A DNA stretch of 64,000 bases from Seminavis robusta. Its lineage: Eukaryota; Bacillariophyta; Bacillariophyceae; Naviculales; Naviculaceae. The stretch is from NCBI GenBank assembly GCA_903772945.1, contig CAICTM010000219.1, positions 25,826 to 89,825 of the forward strand, read 5' to 3'. The translations under genes were made by a program, and so were the position numbers. Below, in pieces: positions 50,829-61,600 of this stretch. Numbering within the stretch: the first letter of the stretch is position 1; each line of letters opens with the position of its first letter. Under the pieces are notes generated by a model. The model was not told where the DNA came from and searched no databases. It was given only the letters and a program-made list of their open reading frames with translations.

Positions 50829-51444
50829 GCAGCTCTACAGAAACATGTCGGTTGAAGAGTTTGCAGACAGGCTTGCCTATGATTGCTACAACAACACCTT
50901 CAGCGCTGGAGCAGCCGCATCAGTTTCCGAGGATATTGTTGCAGATGGTGCCGATGAAGCTTCCACGATGTCGAGTCGAGCGGCAGGTTTCCCTGGAGCC
51001 ATCTTTGGCATGGAGCGACGCCTTCACGACATGACAATCGACTGCTGCGGGTCATACAATCACAACCCTTCTCCACTATCGGCCGGAGGTGAGTTTCAGT
51101 TTGAGCATCGCGGCAGACGAGTTAACAGCGGCCACGACCAACAAGGAAGGTGCTTGTAGCATGACGCCGTGCCACAACGGTTCAAAGACTCCTCGAACAA
51201 GCCCGGAAAGCGAAGATGCATTGTCTGTGGATACGACACACGCAATGAGTGCTCCCATTACTGGTGCCGCGGAACAGAGAAGACACTCAACAGAGTAACG
51301 TACCATGGTGTGCCAATCTGCAGCAATCAAGCCGCGTTGCGGAAGAATATACCCAAGCTCGGCTTGAGGGGCAACACAAAGACTTGTATTCAAATCCACA
51401 GAGAGCAGTTTGAACGTCAAGACCGTCAACATGGTAGTCATTGA
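50829..51444 (+). pseudogene. piggyBac-type transposase, 3' part with Cys-rich C-terminus
   Basis: Continues the split transposase in the same frame: FRLPQ before the insertion is followed by LYRNMSVEEFADRLAYDCYN after removal of the element and one target copy. A GTGAGT at 51089 suggests an intron; an acceptor before 51188 would keep phase. The final exon then encodes a piggyBac-like zinc-binding tail: GKRRCIVCGYDTRNECSHYW, then C.., GVPIC, ending at 51444. The tail in this family helps recognise the transposon ends. The intron is tentative, because a frameshift would give the same picture. Confidence 0.75.
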
Positions 51445-51640
51445 AGAGAGGACAGAGGAGAGGATCTATCCGAGTAGCGTTATCTCTATCCAAGCGGCAT
51501 TATCTTGATATCCAGTTGATGATCCGCGGTCCACTCGAAAACAACAAACAACAACAAACTATACATGAAAACCATAACAATCAGCTACTATAACCGACCT
51601 GTATTATCAACACATCGTCTACTCTCACTGTTGTCACCAT

Positions 51641-52300
51641 TTGGGGCCGCTGGAGCATCCTTCGATGGCCATGGTCGCCATTCAAAGAGGAAGGACCAGC
51701 GTCAGCAAGATGCCTCCGATGGTCCGCGGAATGAGGATAAGCCTGCGGATCGGATATTTATCCGCGGAAAGCTGCGAGGCACTAGAGCATGGTTGTCCAT
51801 GGGCTGAATTCACATGCTATAAAGCTGCTGCAGGTGGTCATTTGGAAATTTTAAAGTGGGCCCGTGAAAATGTTTGTCCATGGAATGCATCAACATGTGT
51901 TTGTGCTGCTCTAAATGGCCATTTGGAACTCTTAAAGTGGGCCTGTGAAAATGGTTGTCCATGGAATGCAGATACGTGTGCCTCTGCTGCCGAAAATGGA
52001 CACTTGGAAATTTTAAAGTGGACCCGTGCAAATGGTTGTCCATGGGATGAATTCACATGTACCTATGCTGCTGCAGATGGCGACTTGGAAATCTTGAAGT
52101 GGGCTCATGAAAATGGTTGTCCATGGGATGAACAAACATGTACGTCTGCTGCCGAATACGGACATTTGGAAATTTTGAAGTGGGCTCGTGCAAATGGTTG
52201 TCCGTGGGAGGTAGAGACATTTTATGCTGCCCGCAGGAATAACCAAATCGAAGTGATCCAGTGGCTACATGACAATGCCTGCCCTGGGTCTCATGATTGA
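51641..52300 (+). CDS. Ankyrin-type repeat protein of the GCPW class
   Basis: 219 aa. From residue about 50 there are five to six repeats of about 27 residues, each with GCPW(D/N)..TC..AA..GHLEILKWAR.N. This repeat is greatly expanded in diatoms and other stramenopiles and is related to ankyrin repeats (often with F-box or zinc-finger partners). The N-terminal 45 residues have no recognised feature and the true start could lie elsewhere; the full family is usually longer. The final repeat ends EVIQWLHDNACPGSHD. Likely a small protein-protein interaction scaffold. It lies 200 bp from the transposase tail on the same strand. Confidence 0.65.
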   Translation: MGPLEHPSMAMVAIQRGRTSVSKMPPMVRGMRISLRIGYLSAESCEALEHGCPWAEFTCYKAAAGGHLEILKWARENVCPWNASTCVCAALNGHLELLKWACENGCPWNADTCASAAENGHLEILKWTRANGCPWDEFTCTYAAADGDLEILKWAHENGCPWDEQTCTSAAEYGHLEILKWARANGCPWEVETFYAARRNNQIEVIQWLHDNACPGSHD

Positions 52301-53073
52301 GGACACTAAGTAGGAGAGATCAGTAAAAGAATAGAAATCATGTACCATTTTCCCCTCCTACTAGGAAGTCCAGTATAGTTACAAGCCCAGTAGTTCCAAG
52401 TCCAAACAGTTCCAGAAGAGCAGTTGGTTTAACCGGCTTACTTGCCCTTCATGGAATGGTTGGCCGCAGGTCACAGGAATGAAACTGCTTGCATGGGGGT
52501 GAATATCAGATGCCTGAAGTCGAGCTTTCAGCTGCATCCGCTGGTGGCCCTGTTGACTTAGTTAGTGCAGTGGGTTCTGTGTTGTCAAGATCAAGCACTC
52601 TACCGGTACATGTGGCGGGGGGTCAGACAGGAAAGGTAGGTGTGGAGGGATAAATTGCTAAGTTTGCTATGCTACTAGCAAGCTACATGTAACGTAGAAG
52701 TTAGGACTGTAGCTGGCTAGTCTTTTGATGGATGGATGCATGCATGATGGATGGATGCATGCATTGGGATTCATTGAACTGGCCATGAATAGCTACGAGA
52801 AACAACCAAAAGAAAACGCTGCATACAAAAACTCGCAAGTCTATTTTTTTTAAAACAGATTCAGACATGAGGTCTTTGCAGGCGACCAACTGGCTGACCC
52901 CGAAGGATCAAGGAATTCCGAACCAACAAGTCTGCTCACCTCTGCATCCAATGCGAACTGACATACAATGGATCGCGTACGTATTATTGCAGCCATGTAA
53001 TAAGTCCACTCTGATCCCAACCATCTTGAGGCATGACCGTATTTCAAAGTTAGTTGAGACGGTATGATATCAA
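52301..53073. other. Non-coding stretch
   Basis: No supported gene. A GATGGATGCATGCATG microsatellite lies at 52727-52766. Confidence 0.4.
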
Positions 53074-54240
53074 TTAGGCGTTGACAAAGTCGAGAAACTT
53101 TTTGAGCTTTTCCCTGTCGGACTCTTCGGAAACTCGAAATGATTTGGTAATGTCTCCGTCGGACATGCTCACAGACTTGAGCGGTATTACATTGTTGTTG
53201 CTGTTGCCGTTGTTGTCTTCGGATGCAATGGCAGTGGTTTGTCCGCAAAACGGGCATTTATCGGCCTCGTTGTATTGGAGGGTGCCATCGGGAAACAAGT
53301 ACGAATCACTACTCGTGTTGTACGAATGGGCAAACAAGTCAAAGTCACCACCCCATGTCCGCTGCAGCACGCTGCGACGACGTCTGCCACCACCGGATGC
53401 CTGAGGGAATGCATTGTACGGATGCTGTTGTTGCCGCACGTATACGTGGAAGCATTTTGAGCACGTGGAACAGTCGTCCTCGCCTGGCTGGATATTAGTT
53501 TGGTGGTTGTTGTGGTTGTTGTTGTGCGTATCCATCGGATGCGGTTGCAGTTCCGACAGTTGAAGCTGTGTTCCAAACTGATCGTTGAGAAATTGTACAA
53601 TGTGCATTGGTTCCAAAAGCCACGATTCAATCTCCCCCAACGACACTTGAATGGCTTTCAAATGTTCCTTCAAGACCAACAGGAATAGAATCAAAATATC
53701 ATCTTGTAGCAAAATGGCCCTGGACAAATAGTTCTCATAGTCGGGGAGAACTTGTTGATTGGCCGTAGTTGCCTGTGGGATGGGGATAATGTCATTAAGA
53801 ACCGTCGAAAGCTTTTGAGAAATGGTAAAGGCTCTCCTTGCCACTTCCGATTTGGTCTGAAATTTGAGCATGGGACTGCCCTGCAAAAGTGGATTGGTGT
53901 AGGAATAGACGGGCTTTGTCGTCGTGACTTCTACCACTTCAAAACCCAACCGATAAAACTCTACTTGATTCGTCGCTGTTGTAGGATTTGGTTGTTGTTG
54001 CTGTTGTTGCTGCCGAGGAAGCTTGTGGGGCAGACACCGTTGCAAGATTTCTTGGTTGGTTTTGGCAAGAGCCAGTGTGCTGCTGATGAGTTTGTTCCTG
54101 TCTTCTTCTTGATCCAACCATTCGGCTGCTTTTCGGAGTCGGCCAATGATAGCCTCGCGACCGTTCTTTACAAATGCTTCCGAGCCGTCTTCTCTTGACG
54201 CATCATCAGTCATTCGCCATTGTCCTGCTTTGTGCCTCAT
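53074..54240 (-). CDS. Unknown protein, tandem paralogue A (two CxxC pairs)
   Basis: 388 aa, single exon. The protein is unrecognised but clearly homologous to the next gene at 54796-55833. Shared blocks in order are: KTNQEILQRCLPHKL; EFYRLGFEVVEV; VARRAFTISQKLSTVLNDII; YENYLSRAILLQDDILILF; LKEHLKAIQVSLGEIESWLL then EPMHIVQFLNDQFG; and a C-terminal KSVSMSDGDITKSFRVSEES then REKLKKFLDFV. Between the last two blocks lies a variable Asn/His/Gln-rich part with CSTCSKCF and CPFCG, which together could bind one zinc ion. The helical amphipathic blocks suggest a mostly alpha protein; no signal peptide or membrane helix is seen. Poly-Gln at about residue 77 is variable-looking. Function unknown. Confidence 0.68.
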   Translation of the reverse strand: MRHKAGQWRMTDDASREDGSEAFVKNGREAIIGRLRKAAEWLDQEEDRNKLISSTLALAKTNQEILQRCLPHKLPRQQQQQQQPNPTTATNQVEFYRLGFEVVEVTTTKPVYSYTNPLLQGSPMLKFQTKSEVARRAFTISQKLSTVLNDIIPIPQATTANQQVLPDYENYLSRAILLQDDILILFLLVLKEHLKAIQVSLGEIESWLLEPMHIVQFLNDQFGTQLQLSELQPHPMDTHNNNHNNHQTNIQPGEDDCSTCSKCFHVYVRQQQHPYNAFPQASGGGRRRRSVLQRTWGGDFDLFAHSYNTSSDSYLFPDGTLQYNEADKCPFCGQTTAIASEDNNGNSNNNVIPLKSVSMSDGDITKSFRVSEESDREKLKKFLDFVNA

Positions 54241-54795
54241 CTTACAGAAACTAACTGCTATCTAGTACAGAATTCTCGTAGCTAGAAATAATCGATATCT
54301 AAAGGTACCGGTAGTGTGTTCTTTCAAAAAGAGAGAAATTGCAGTTGTGTTCGTCAATAAAACTGAGCAACCAACCTGCTTCAATGGTACCGGTATCTTC
54401 CCTCCAACCAATCGAGTTTGTACCACAGACAGTACTGGTATGGTATCAGAAACAACAAATAAATCAAGGTCGCAATGTATGCATAAAGGCAACAGCGACC
54501 CTCGCACAGAACATTGGATCTTTTGGCTTGATGATGACGGATTGACAGGTGTCAATGATTCGGCCGCCTTGCAAACAAACCACGGTAAGGCTGAGGTTTT
54601 GACAAGCTCCACGGTGTGCTCGAACGTGGAAAATAGCCCAGCGAGAGTTGCCTTTCAACATCCCTCCAATAACCTATGACGTGTTGGCGGATATCTCTAC
54701 TGGCAATAGAAGGAGAATGCAAATGCTTCCTTACTCATCCATTGAACTAATTAATCTACCAATACCGCACCGTATTCACGTCGTCGAGGCAACTC
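54241..54795. other. Intergenic spacer between the tandem paralogues
   Basis: No supported gene. GGTACCGGTAGTG at 54304 is about 65 bp upstream of paralogue A's start, and GGTACCGGTATC at 54386 a little further up. Confidence 0.35.
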
Positions 54796-55833
54796 TTAAC
54801 AGACAGACGCAAATTCAAGAAACTTCTCGAGCTTGACCCGTTCTGATTCTTCGGAGACTTTGAAAGACATTGATATTTCTCCAACAGGCATACTCACTGA
54901 TTTCAGGTTCCAGGACTCTGGTTTAAAGTAGGACTCCTGCGTACAGACTTGGGTGCTTGGAGTCTGTTGGGTCCCTGCATTTGCCGTACCCAGGCCGCCC
55001 CCGCCAAAGAGAAGGAGTTCCGCTGTAAGGGTACCGGTATGGCGAGGCGTGGACCCGACATAGCCGGAGCCATTGAAATTGAACACCGGCGCTGCGCTAC
55101 GGCGAGGCACATGCTCAGCCTTGGAACGAAAGCACTTCAAGCAGGTTAGAGGTACTGGTGCAAGGAGTTCAGTCACTGCCCCACCCAATGATCCCTGATA
55201 ATGTCCAGGCACCTGCAGGTGTACTCCAAACTGGTTATTCAGAAATTGTACCACATGGACTGGTTCCAAGTGCCATGAATCAATCTCTCCAAGAGCAACT
55301 TGTATGGTTTTCAAGTGATCTTTCAACACAACAAAAAAGAGCGACAAAATGTCATTGTGCAGCATGGCTGTCTTGGAGATGTAATCTTCATAGTTGTGTA
55401 GAACTTCGTCTGGTGAAGTGATGCCAATGGGAAGAATGTCACTGAGCACTGAGGGTAGTTCTGTAGGGCTCTGAAAAGGTTTCCTGGAAATCCCAGACTT
55501 CGTGGTGAAGTGAAGAAGTCCACCGTTGCTACCGGAAATCTCGGACGGAGTGTTAAAGTTTGGATATCCACCATTGCTACCGGCATAGACCTTCACCACA
55601 TCGAAGCCCAGGCGATAGAACTCGAGACTGTTTGTGGCCACACCTTGTACAGAAGATTGAGAAATCTTGTGGGGAAGGCAGCGCTGTAGAATCTCATTGT
55701 TGGTTTTCACGAGAGCTATAATGGTAGTAATGAGCTGATCGAGGTCTTCCCGATCCAAGTGTTCAGCAGCTGTTTGGAGCTTACCGACGGCAAGCTGCCT
55801 TGCTTGAGCCAAAGATGCTTCTGCCATGGCCAT
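54796..55833 (-). CDS. Unknown protein, tandem paralogue B (second CxxC lost)
   Basis: 345 aa. Same block order as its neighbour: NNEILQRCLPHKI, EFYRLGFDVVKV, LPSVLSDILPIG, YEDYISKTAMLHNDILSLFF, LKDHLKTIQVALGEIDSWHL then EPVHVVQFLNNQFG, and LKSVSMPVGEISMSFKVSEE then RVKLEKFLEFA. It keeps LTCLKCF (the first CxxC) but has nothing equivalent to the CPFCG of copy A; its middle region is Gly/Thr-rich instead. The direct tandem arrangement, about 550 bp apart on the same strand, points to local duplication followed by divergence. Function unknown. Confidence 0.68.
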   Translation of the reverse strand: MAMAEASLAQARQLAVGKLQTAAEHLDREDLDQLITTIIALVKTNNEILQRCLPHKISQSSVQGVATNSLEFYRLGFDVVKVYAGSNGGYPNFNTPSEISGSNGGLLHFTTKSGISRKPFQSPTELPSVLSDILPIGITSPDEVLHNYEDYISKTAMLHNDILSLFFVVLKDHLKTIQVALGEIDSWHLEPVHVVQFLNNQFGVHLQVPGHYQGSLGGAVTELLAPVPLTCLKCFRSKAEHVPRRSAAPVFNFNGSGYVGSTPRHTGTLTAELLLFGGGGLGTANAGTQQTPSTQVCTQESYFKPESWNLKSVSMPVGEISMSFKVSEESERVKLEKFLEFASVC

Positions 55834-56718
55834 AGAGGGTGGGCAGGTATACCGCTACCTTTGCCTTGTTTTTGGGCTGCGTTATGACCATGCCTGGCCA
55901 ACTTGCCCCAGGTTTTGAAGAGAAGCCCGAAGCCTGCTTGAGTAAGAACCAACCCGGCCAGCTCGCGCTAACAATAGCATCCTGTCCTTTCAGATCGGAA
56001 ACCACTCGTTGATGTCCGTATTGTCGATGCCAAGGTTCCACGGTGGTGCTGACCTGCACGATTTCATATTATCCTTTGCGATAGAACTCCACCCCATTCT
56101 CATGCTGCTTCGGAACTTTAGAAGGAGGAAAACGCTGCTTGCTGGCTTAGAGCAAAGCACGTGCGCTGGCGATCAGGGGTTCCAGGTCTTCATGGTCCAA
56201 CTCTTTTGGAGCTTTTAATGGTGGCATTGCGTAGCTCATTGCGTAGCTCATTGCGTCCTGTATGCAAGAACCCTTCGGGACTCTCTGAGGAACTGGCACT
56301 CTCGCCTTTTTCTTCCTTCTTGCAATGTATATTGTCTCTTCTCTGGTCCTTCACAGCTTCGCAGCTCCGTCGTGTTTTTTTCCGACGAGGGCCACCGCAC
56401 ACGTTGCTTCGTGGTTCGACCTCAAAAGTGATAGATCACGAACGGGACTACCGGTACAAGTATCCACGTTTGGCTCCAGCAACGAGGAGAAAGTTGAGGG
56501 GCAACAGATCTCGAGCAAAAGAAGTACGGTAGCGGTGCTGTACCATCAATTCATCGTGGGGGAGCAAGAGGCAAAGTGGCGACGTTCGGTCCGGGTTTCG
56601 TTCTGCGGTTGCTTCGGGAAGCAACGACGTTTGACCTGGGTTTGGTTGCCTCAGTTGCTTCCAGAATCCAGAACAGCACACATCAAAAAGAAGAGAGCAC
56701 GGAGAAGAAACAAGCATC
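55834..56718. other. Divergent intergenic region
   Basis: Lies between the starts of paralogue B (-) and the RtcB gene (+). No supported gene. A tandem GCGTAGCTCATT occurs at 56229-56252, and ACTACCGGTACAAG at 56446 is about 270 bp before the RtcB start. Confidence 0.35.
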
Positions 56719-58352
56719 ATGGAGACCGCCAAAGAGCAAATTCGCCTCACTATAACGAATGGGGTACAGAGCAAGCCACTCGTGATGCAAGCTAGCAAAT
56801 GCACCATCGCACAGCTCCTGAAGGAGGGAAAGAACAAATTCCGCAAAAAGTTCCAGTACGTAGCCTACGGCGCCCAAGCGGTGCAGACCGAAGCCGATTT
56901 GTTGATGGTTCTGGAGAACCGTGAAGGCCCATTGACCTTGTTGTTGACCAATACAGAGCCAAAAGGCTCGGATGGACCATTGGTGGTAGCCAAAAAGGCT
57001 AGAGGAATATCCTACATTGTGGCCAATGAAGATTCCATTGAATCGGATGCAGAAGCACAGCTGAAGCTCGCGTCGGAATTGGACGGCTGCGTCTTTGCCA
57101 TTGGTATGCCGGATCTCCACCCCGGAAAGGGTATTCCGATTGGCGCCGTGGTCATGACGCAAGAAAAGATTGCCTACCCGCAATTAGTGGATAACGATAT
57201 TGGTTGCGGAATGAGCTTCATCGAGACTACATTGGCACAAGACAAACTGAACATCAACAAGCTACAAAAGCTGGCAAGTTCTCTGGAGAGTATAGACTGT
57301 CCCTATGCGTCCCCGGAAGAGCAAATGGAAATGTGCAGCAAGAAGCTTGCATGGGGCCCCAACAAAACCACCTTGGAGCCGCTTCCCCCACTACCAGACA
57401 GGTATCACTACGACAACCTTGGCACCATTGGTGGTGGCAATCATTTTGCAGAGCTACAACAGTTTGATGAAATCTTTGATGCAAAAGGGATTGAACAGTA
57501 CGGCATTGATACAAAAAAGGTTCACCTCTTGGTTCACAGTGGTAGCCGTAGCCTTGGAGCTTTCTACCTCAGAGACTTTTGTGACAAAGCAATGAAGGAA
57601 AGCACTGATCACCAAAGCGGTCATTACGGTGTAGCGACAGATTCGCAACTCTTTCATGAGTATCACGCAAACCATGAGATTGCCCTGAACTACGCGGCTC
57701 GCAATCGCCAGCTCATTGCTCGGCGACTACTGGAGCAGATTACACCTGGCATAACGCAGCAACAGGAGGAAGAGCCCTCAGAGCCCTCGTTTAATTGCAG
57801 GATTGACATTTTCCACAACTACATGGAGAAGCTTGAGGTTCCGTCCATCGATGCCATGTCCAAAATTGCAGCTCAGGGGCAATTTCCCAAATCCATTGCG
57901 CCAGCACTCAACGATAGCAGCGAGGAAGCTGTAGCGGGCTGGATTCATCGCAAGGGAGCCACGCCCACCAACCAATCCAAGGTACTGGTGATTCCTGGCT
58001 CTCGAGGGGCGCTTTCGTACCTGGTCGAGGTCAACGAGGGCGCGGCGCACGGAAGCGGATACAGCTTGGCCCATGGGGCTGGTCGTTGCATGAATCGGTC
58101 CAAAGCGCTGGCAAAACACAAGAATCAATACCCCAATGCACGGCAACTTCTTCAGACAACTTGGGAAGTGTTGTCGTTTGTGACAAGAAAGATTTGGTGT
58201 ATGAAGAGGCACCGGCTTCCTACAAGGACATTGATGGAGTTGTGAAGTGCTTGTCGGAAGGCGTCTTGGATGATCAGGGGAGGGGCATTGTGAGGATACT
58301 CGCGACATTGAGGCCTCTCCTCACCTACAAGTATAAGGATCCATACAACTAA
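56719..58352 (+). CDS. rtcB: RtcB-family RNA ligase with extra N-terminal domain; late frameshift
   Basis: RtcB joins 2',3'-cyclic phosphate (or 3'-phosphate) and 5'-OH RNA ends using GTP and Mn2+, in tRNA splicing and RNA repair. Motifs present are GMPDLHPGKGIPIGAV; DNDIGCGM, with the metal-binding Asp160 and Cys163; GGGNHFAEL, with Asn241 and His242; VHSGSR, with His273; and AHGAGRCMNRSKA, with the expected guanylate-accepting His452. Residues 1-85 are an added ubiquitin- or doublecortin-like domain (IRLTITNGVQSKPLVM.. FQYVAYGAQAVQTEADLL). The catalytic frame reads off into nonsense after LLQT. The true C-terminus (LGSVVVCDKKDLVYEEAP.., ending LRPLLTYKYKDPYN) lies in another frame and stops at 58352, so one base is missing near 58158 (ACAACTT where ACAAACTT would fit). 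The high match on both sides suggests a very recent lesion or a sequence error. Confidence 0.88.
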
Positions 58353-58640
58353 AGATGATAGAGTCGAGTCAACGACAATAGCACCGCCTTCTACTAGATA
58401 GTACTCAGGCGCTGTGCGAGGCGAACAGGAGAAGCGCGGCCAAAGCGCGGTCGACAAAAGCACCAACCGATCGGGACCCTTGTCGGCGTGACCCAACGCA
58501 AATCCAATTTCGCAAGGGACAAAATTTCCGTTGAAGAGAGAAAAGATGACACAACCTGAAGGGTTCTGCCGTTGTCCAGCAACTTAGACATCAAGGGCAA
58601 GTCTTGGTTACAACAACACTAGCCTCCATAAAGCCCAGCC

Positions 58641-61600
58641 ATGGCGACGGAGAAGGAGACTGAAGACTTACGGCTTCAACGTACAGGAGAACCGAGTCTC
58701 CAAGGGTCGGTACCCTTGGGCAATGATGATCCCAGTCCACAGGGGAAACAGCAAAAAGGATTGAGGCTTCCTCAACATCCAACTGATGCAGCCAACATGG
58801 CTAGGGTGGTGCCACTGGTGACGGGAGGGCTTTGTCACAATGGTAATGGTCGACGAGCAGATACCAGGGCTCATGCGCAAGACATGGAAGAAGGCAAGGA
58901 AGAAGAAAATATTGCGATTCCCTCCTTAGAAGAGAATATTGTGATTCCCTCGGAAGAAGACCAGCAACGCCAAGAGAACAGTGAAGGCCATCTGCAGGAG
59001 GACAAAGTGCAAGAACCAGATAATGATAGTATTGGTACAGACGACAACAGACAAGATAGTACTGGGAATGCTCACACAGGCGATCGGGAAAGTGTTCCAG
59101 GGGCAGTACCCTCGGGAAATGATGCTCCCAGTCCACAGGGGAAACAGCAAAAAGGACTAAGACGCCCTCAACAGCCAACTCATGCTGCCAATACTTCACG
59201 AATGACGCCACTGGTCAAGGGAGGGCTTCGTCGCAATGGTAATGGTCGACGAGCAAATGCAAGGGCAACCCCTGTGCAAGAAGGACAGCCATCGGGAGAC
59301 ATCGAGGAAGGCAAGAGACAAGAAGAAGATGTCCTCAATGTTACATCCAATGAGTATCGGCAGGAAATTTTTCATGGCGAAGAAAAGCAGCAACCAGAAG
59401 ATGATGTGGATATCGCGAGTGGACAGGAGGATCGTGGATTCAATAATGACGAGGGAAATCCTCACTTGGCTGTTGCCTATCTGGTGGACGAAGAGGACGA
59501 TGGCGAAAAGAAGGACGAGGATGAAAGTAAGGATGATGATGACAAGGTTGAAATAGTTGTGGCTGCACCTGTCAGGCAATCCTATTTCTGGCGGGCCGTG
59601 GCCATCTTGGCTCTCATGTTGGCGATCTTGGCTATCGTCCTCGGAGTTTTGCTTAGCCCAGGGGCCAAAATCCAAATCCATTCTCCACAACTTCTGCAAA
59701 CCCGTCGCCTAAACCCTCAGTGGCACCAACAGGTGCTCCCTCCGTGGGTCCAACGGCTTCTGCAATGCCGTCATCAGATCCGTCAATGTTGCCCAGTCCA
59801 GTTCCAAGCCAAAGTCCTTCATTTCCAGGTTTGTCCACACAAGGTTGCCTCTGGAGGCTCCAATTTTTCATCATCCCTTTCTAACAGCGGGCGCCATTTG
59901 CATCCACACTTTATATTGTTAGCTGTGAACAGCTTTGCTGAACTCAAGGCAGCCGTAGATTCTGGTTTGTACAGTTTTGAGGAATCTCAATACGGAGCCA
60001 TTGAGCTCTGGGACATCAGTCGAGTTCTCTCTCTGCAGGGCCTTTTCTTGGACAAGTAGGTCCTTTCTTTCTGTGGTTTTATTCAAGGAGCAAATAATAA
60101 TCCATGGTTACTCACACAACTCTCCTTTCAATTTCAAGGGAGAACTTCAATGAAGATATCAGCTCATGGGGTACGTGCATGTTTTTCGCAGCCTGTTTGA
60201 TTGGGTTTGCCAGCCCTAAAGTCTCTAATGTTTGATGTCAACAACCAAAGATACCAGTGGTGTTACCAGCCTATATGAAACCTTCAAGGGTGCAATTTCT
60301 TTCAATGGTGATGTCAGTTCATGGGGTAAGTGCACACCTCCATTGCTAGCAACCCTGTACTTCTTCTTGTGAATGCTGACAATATCATAACATAACAGAT
60401 ACCAGCCAAGTCACAACAATGTACTCTACCTTCTATGGCGCAACTTCTTTCAACGGGAATATCAGTGCATGGGGTAAGTCGATTACCATGCAAGCTCGCA
60501 TCCAGAGTGCAAAATGTGCTTACCTATCCTGATCCTTTGCTGGACGACATAGTCATAAGTAGTGTCACAGACCTGCAAGGTTGTTTTAACCAGGTCACTT
60601 CCTTCAATGGTGATATTGGGTCTTGGGGTAAGTTCATCGTTGATCATCGTTGCAATTCCTAGGCACTATCCTGACGTCCATCTTTTGTCAAAACTGTAAG
60701 ATACAAGTGCAGTGGCAGATATAACAGCAACGTTCAAATCATCTTATTTTAATGGTGATGTCAGTTCCTGGGGTAAGTCAATCAAGCAGTAACATTTTGA
60801 CCTCATTTCTCTTGCATGTTCCAACCTTGCTTTCACATGACAGATACCCGCAGTGTGACAAGCTTGCGGCAAACCTTCAGTTATGCTACATTTTTCAATG
60901 GCGATCTCAGTTCCTGGAGTAAGTCAACTTGAGTTGTGCTGGTGGTGTTGTCCTGGTTCCCTTCTTAAAACTGCTCTACGCTTCATGCCAATGCTAGATA
61001 CAACTAGTGTCACAAGCTTGCTTAATGCCTTCACTGGTGCAACCTCCTTCAATCGTAATCTCAGTTCCTGGGGTAAGTCAATACAGATCAGGCGAACATC
61101 CACTTCGGTGTGGAGCAAGTCCACCATGATTCTCTCTGACATATTATGCCTATTTCAAAAATTGTAGATACCAGCAAGGTCTCAAATCTTCATCAAACTT
61201 TCAATGGTGCAACCTCTTTCAATGGTGATCTGAGTAGATGGGGTAAGTCTCATCATGTTCACAAGCTTTTACCATTGCTACTGTTTGACATATTGTGCCC
61301 AGTCTTTTACCATTGCTGCTGTGACATATTCTGTGCATAGATACAAGCAGGATCACAACCATGTATGAAACCTTCAAGGGTGCAACCTCCTTCAATGGTG
61401 ATCTCAGCTCATGGGGTAAGTTTCTCCATTGCAAGCAATCCTCGCTTTATGCCACCAACTCTTTGCTTATCCCCATCAAATGCTCAAAATGTCACACATA
61501 CAAGCCATGTTGTGACGATGTTTTCTACCTTCTATGATACGAATTCTTTCAATGGGAATATTAGTGCATGGGGTAAGTCCATCCCCAAGCTGGCATAAGT

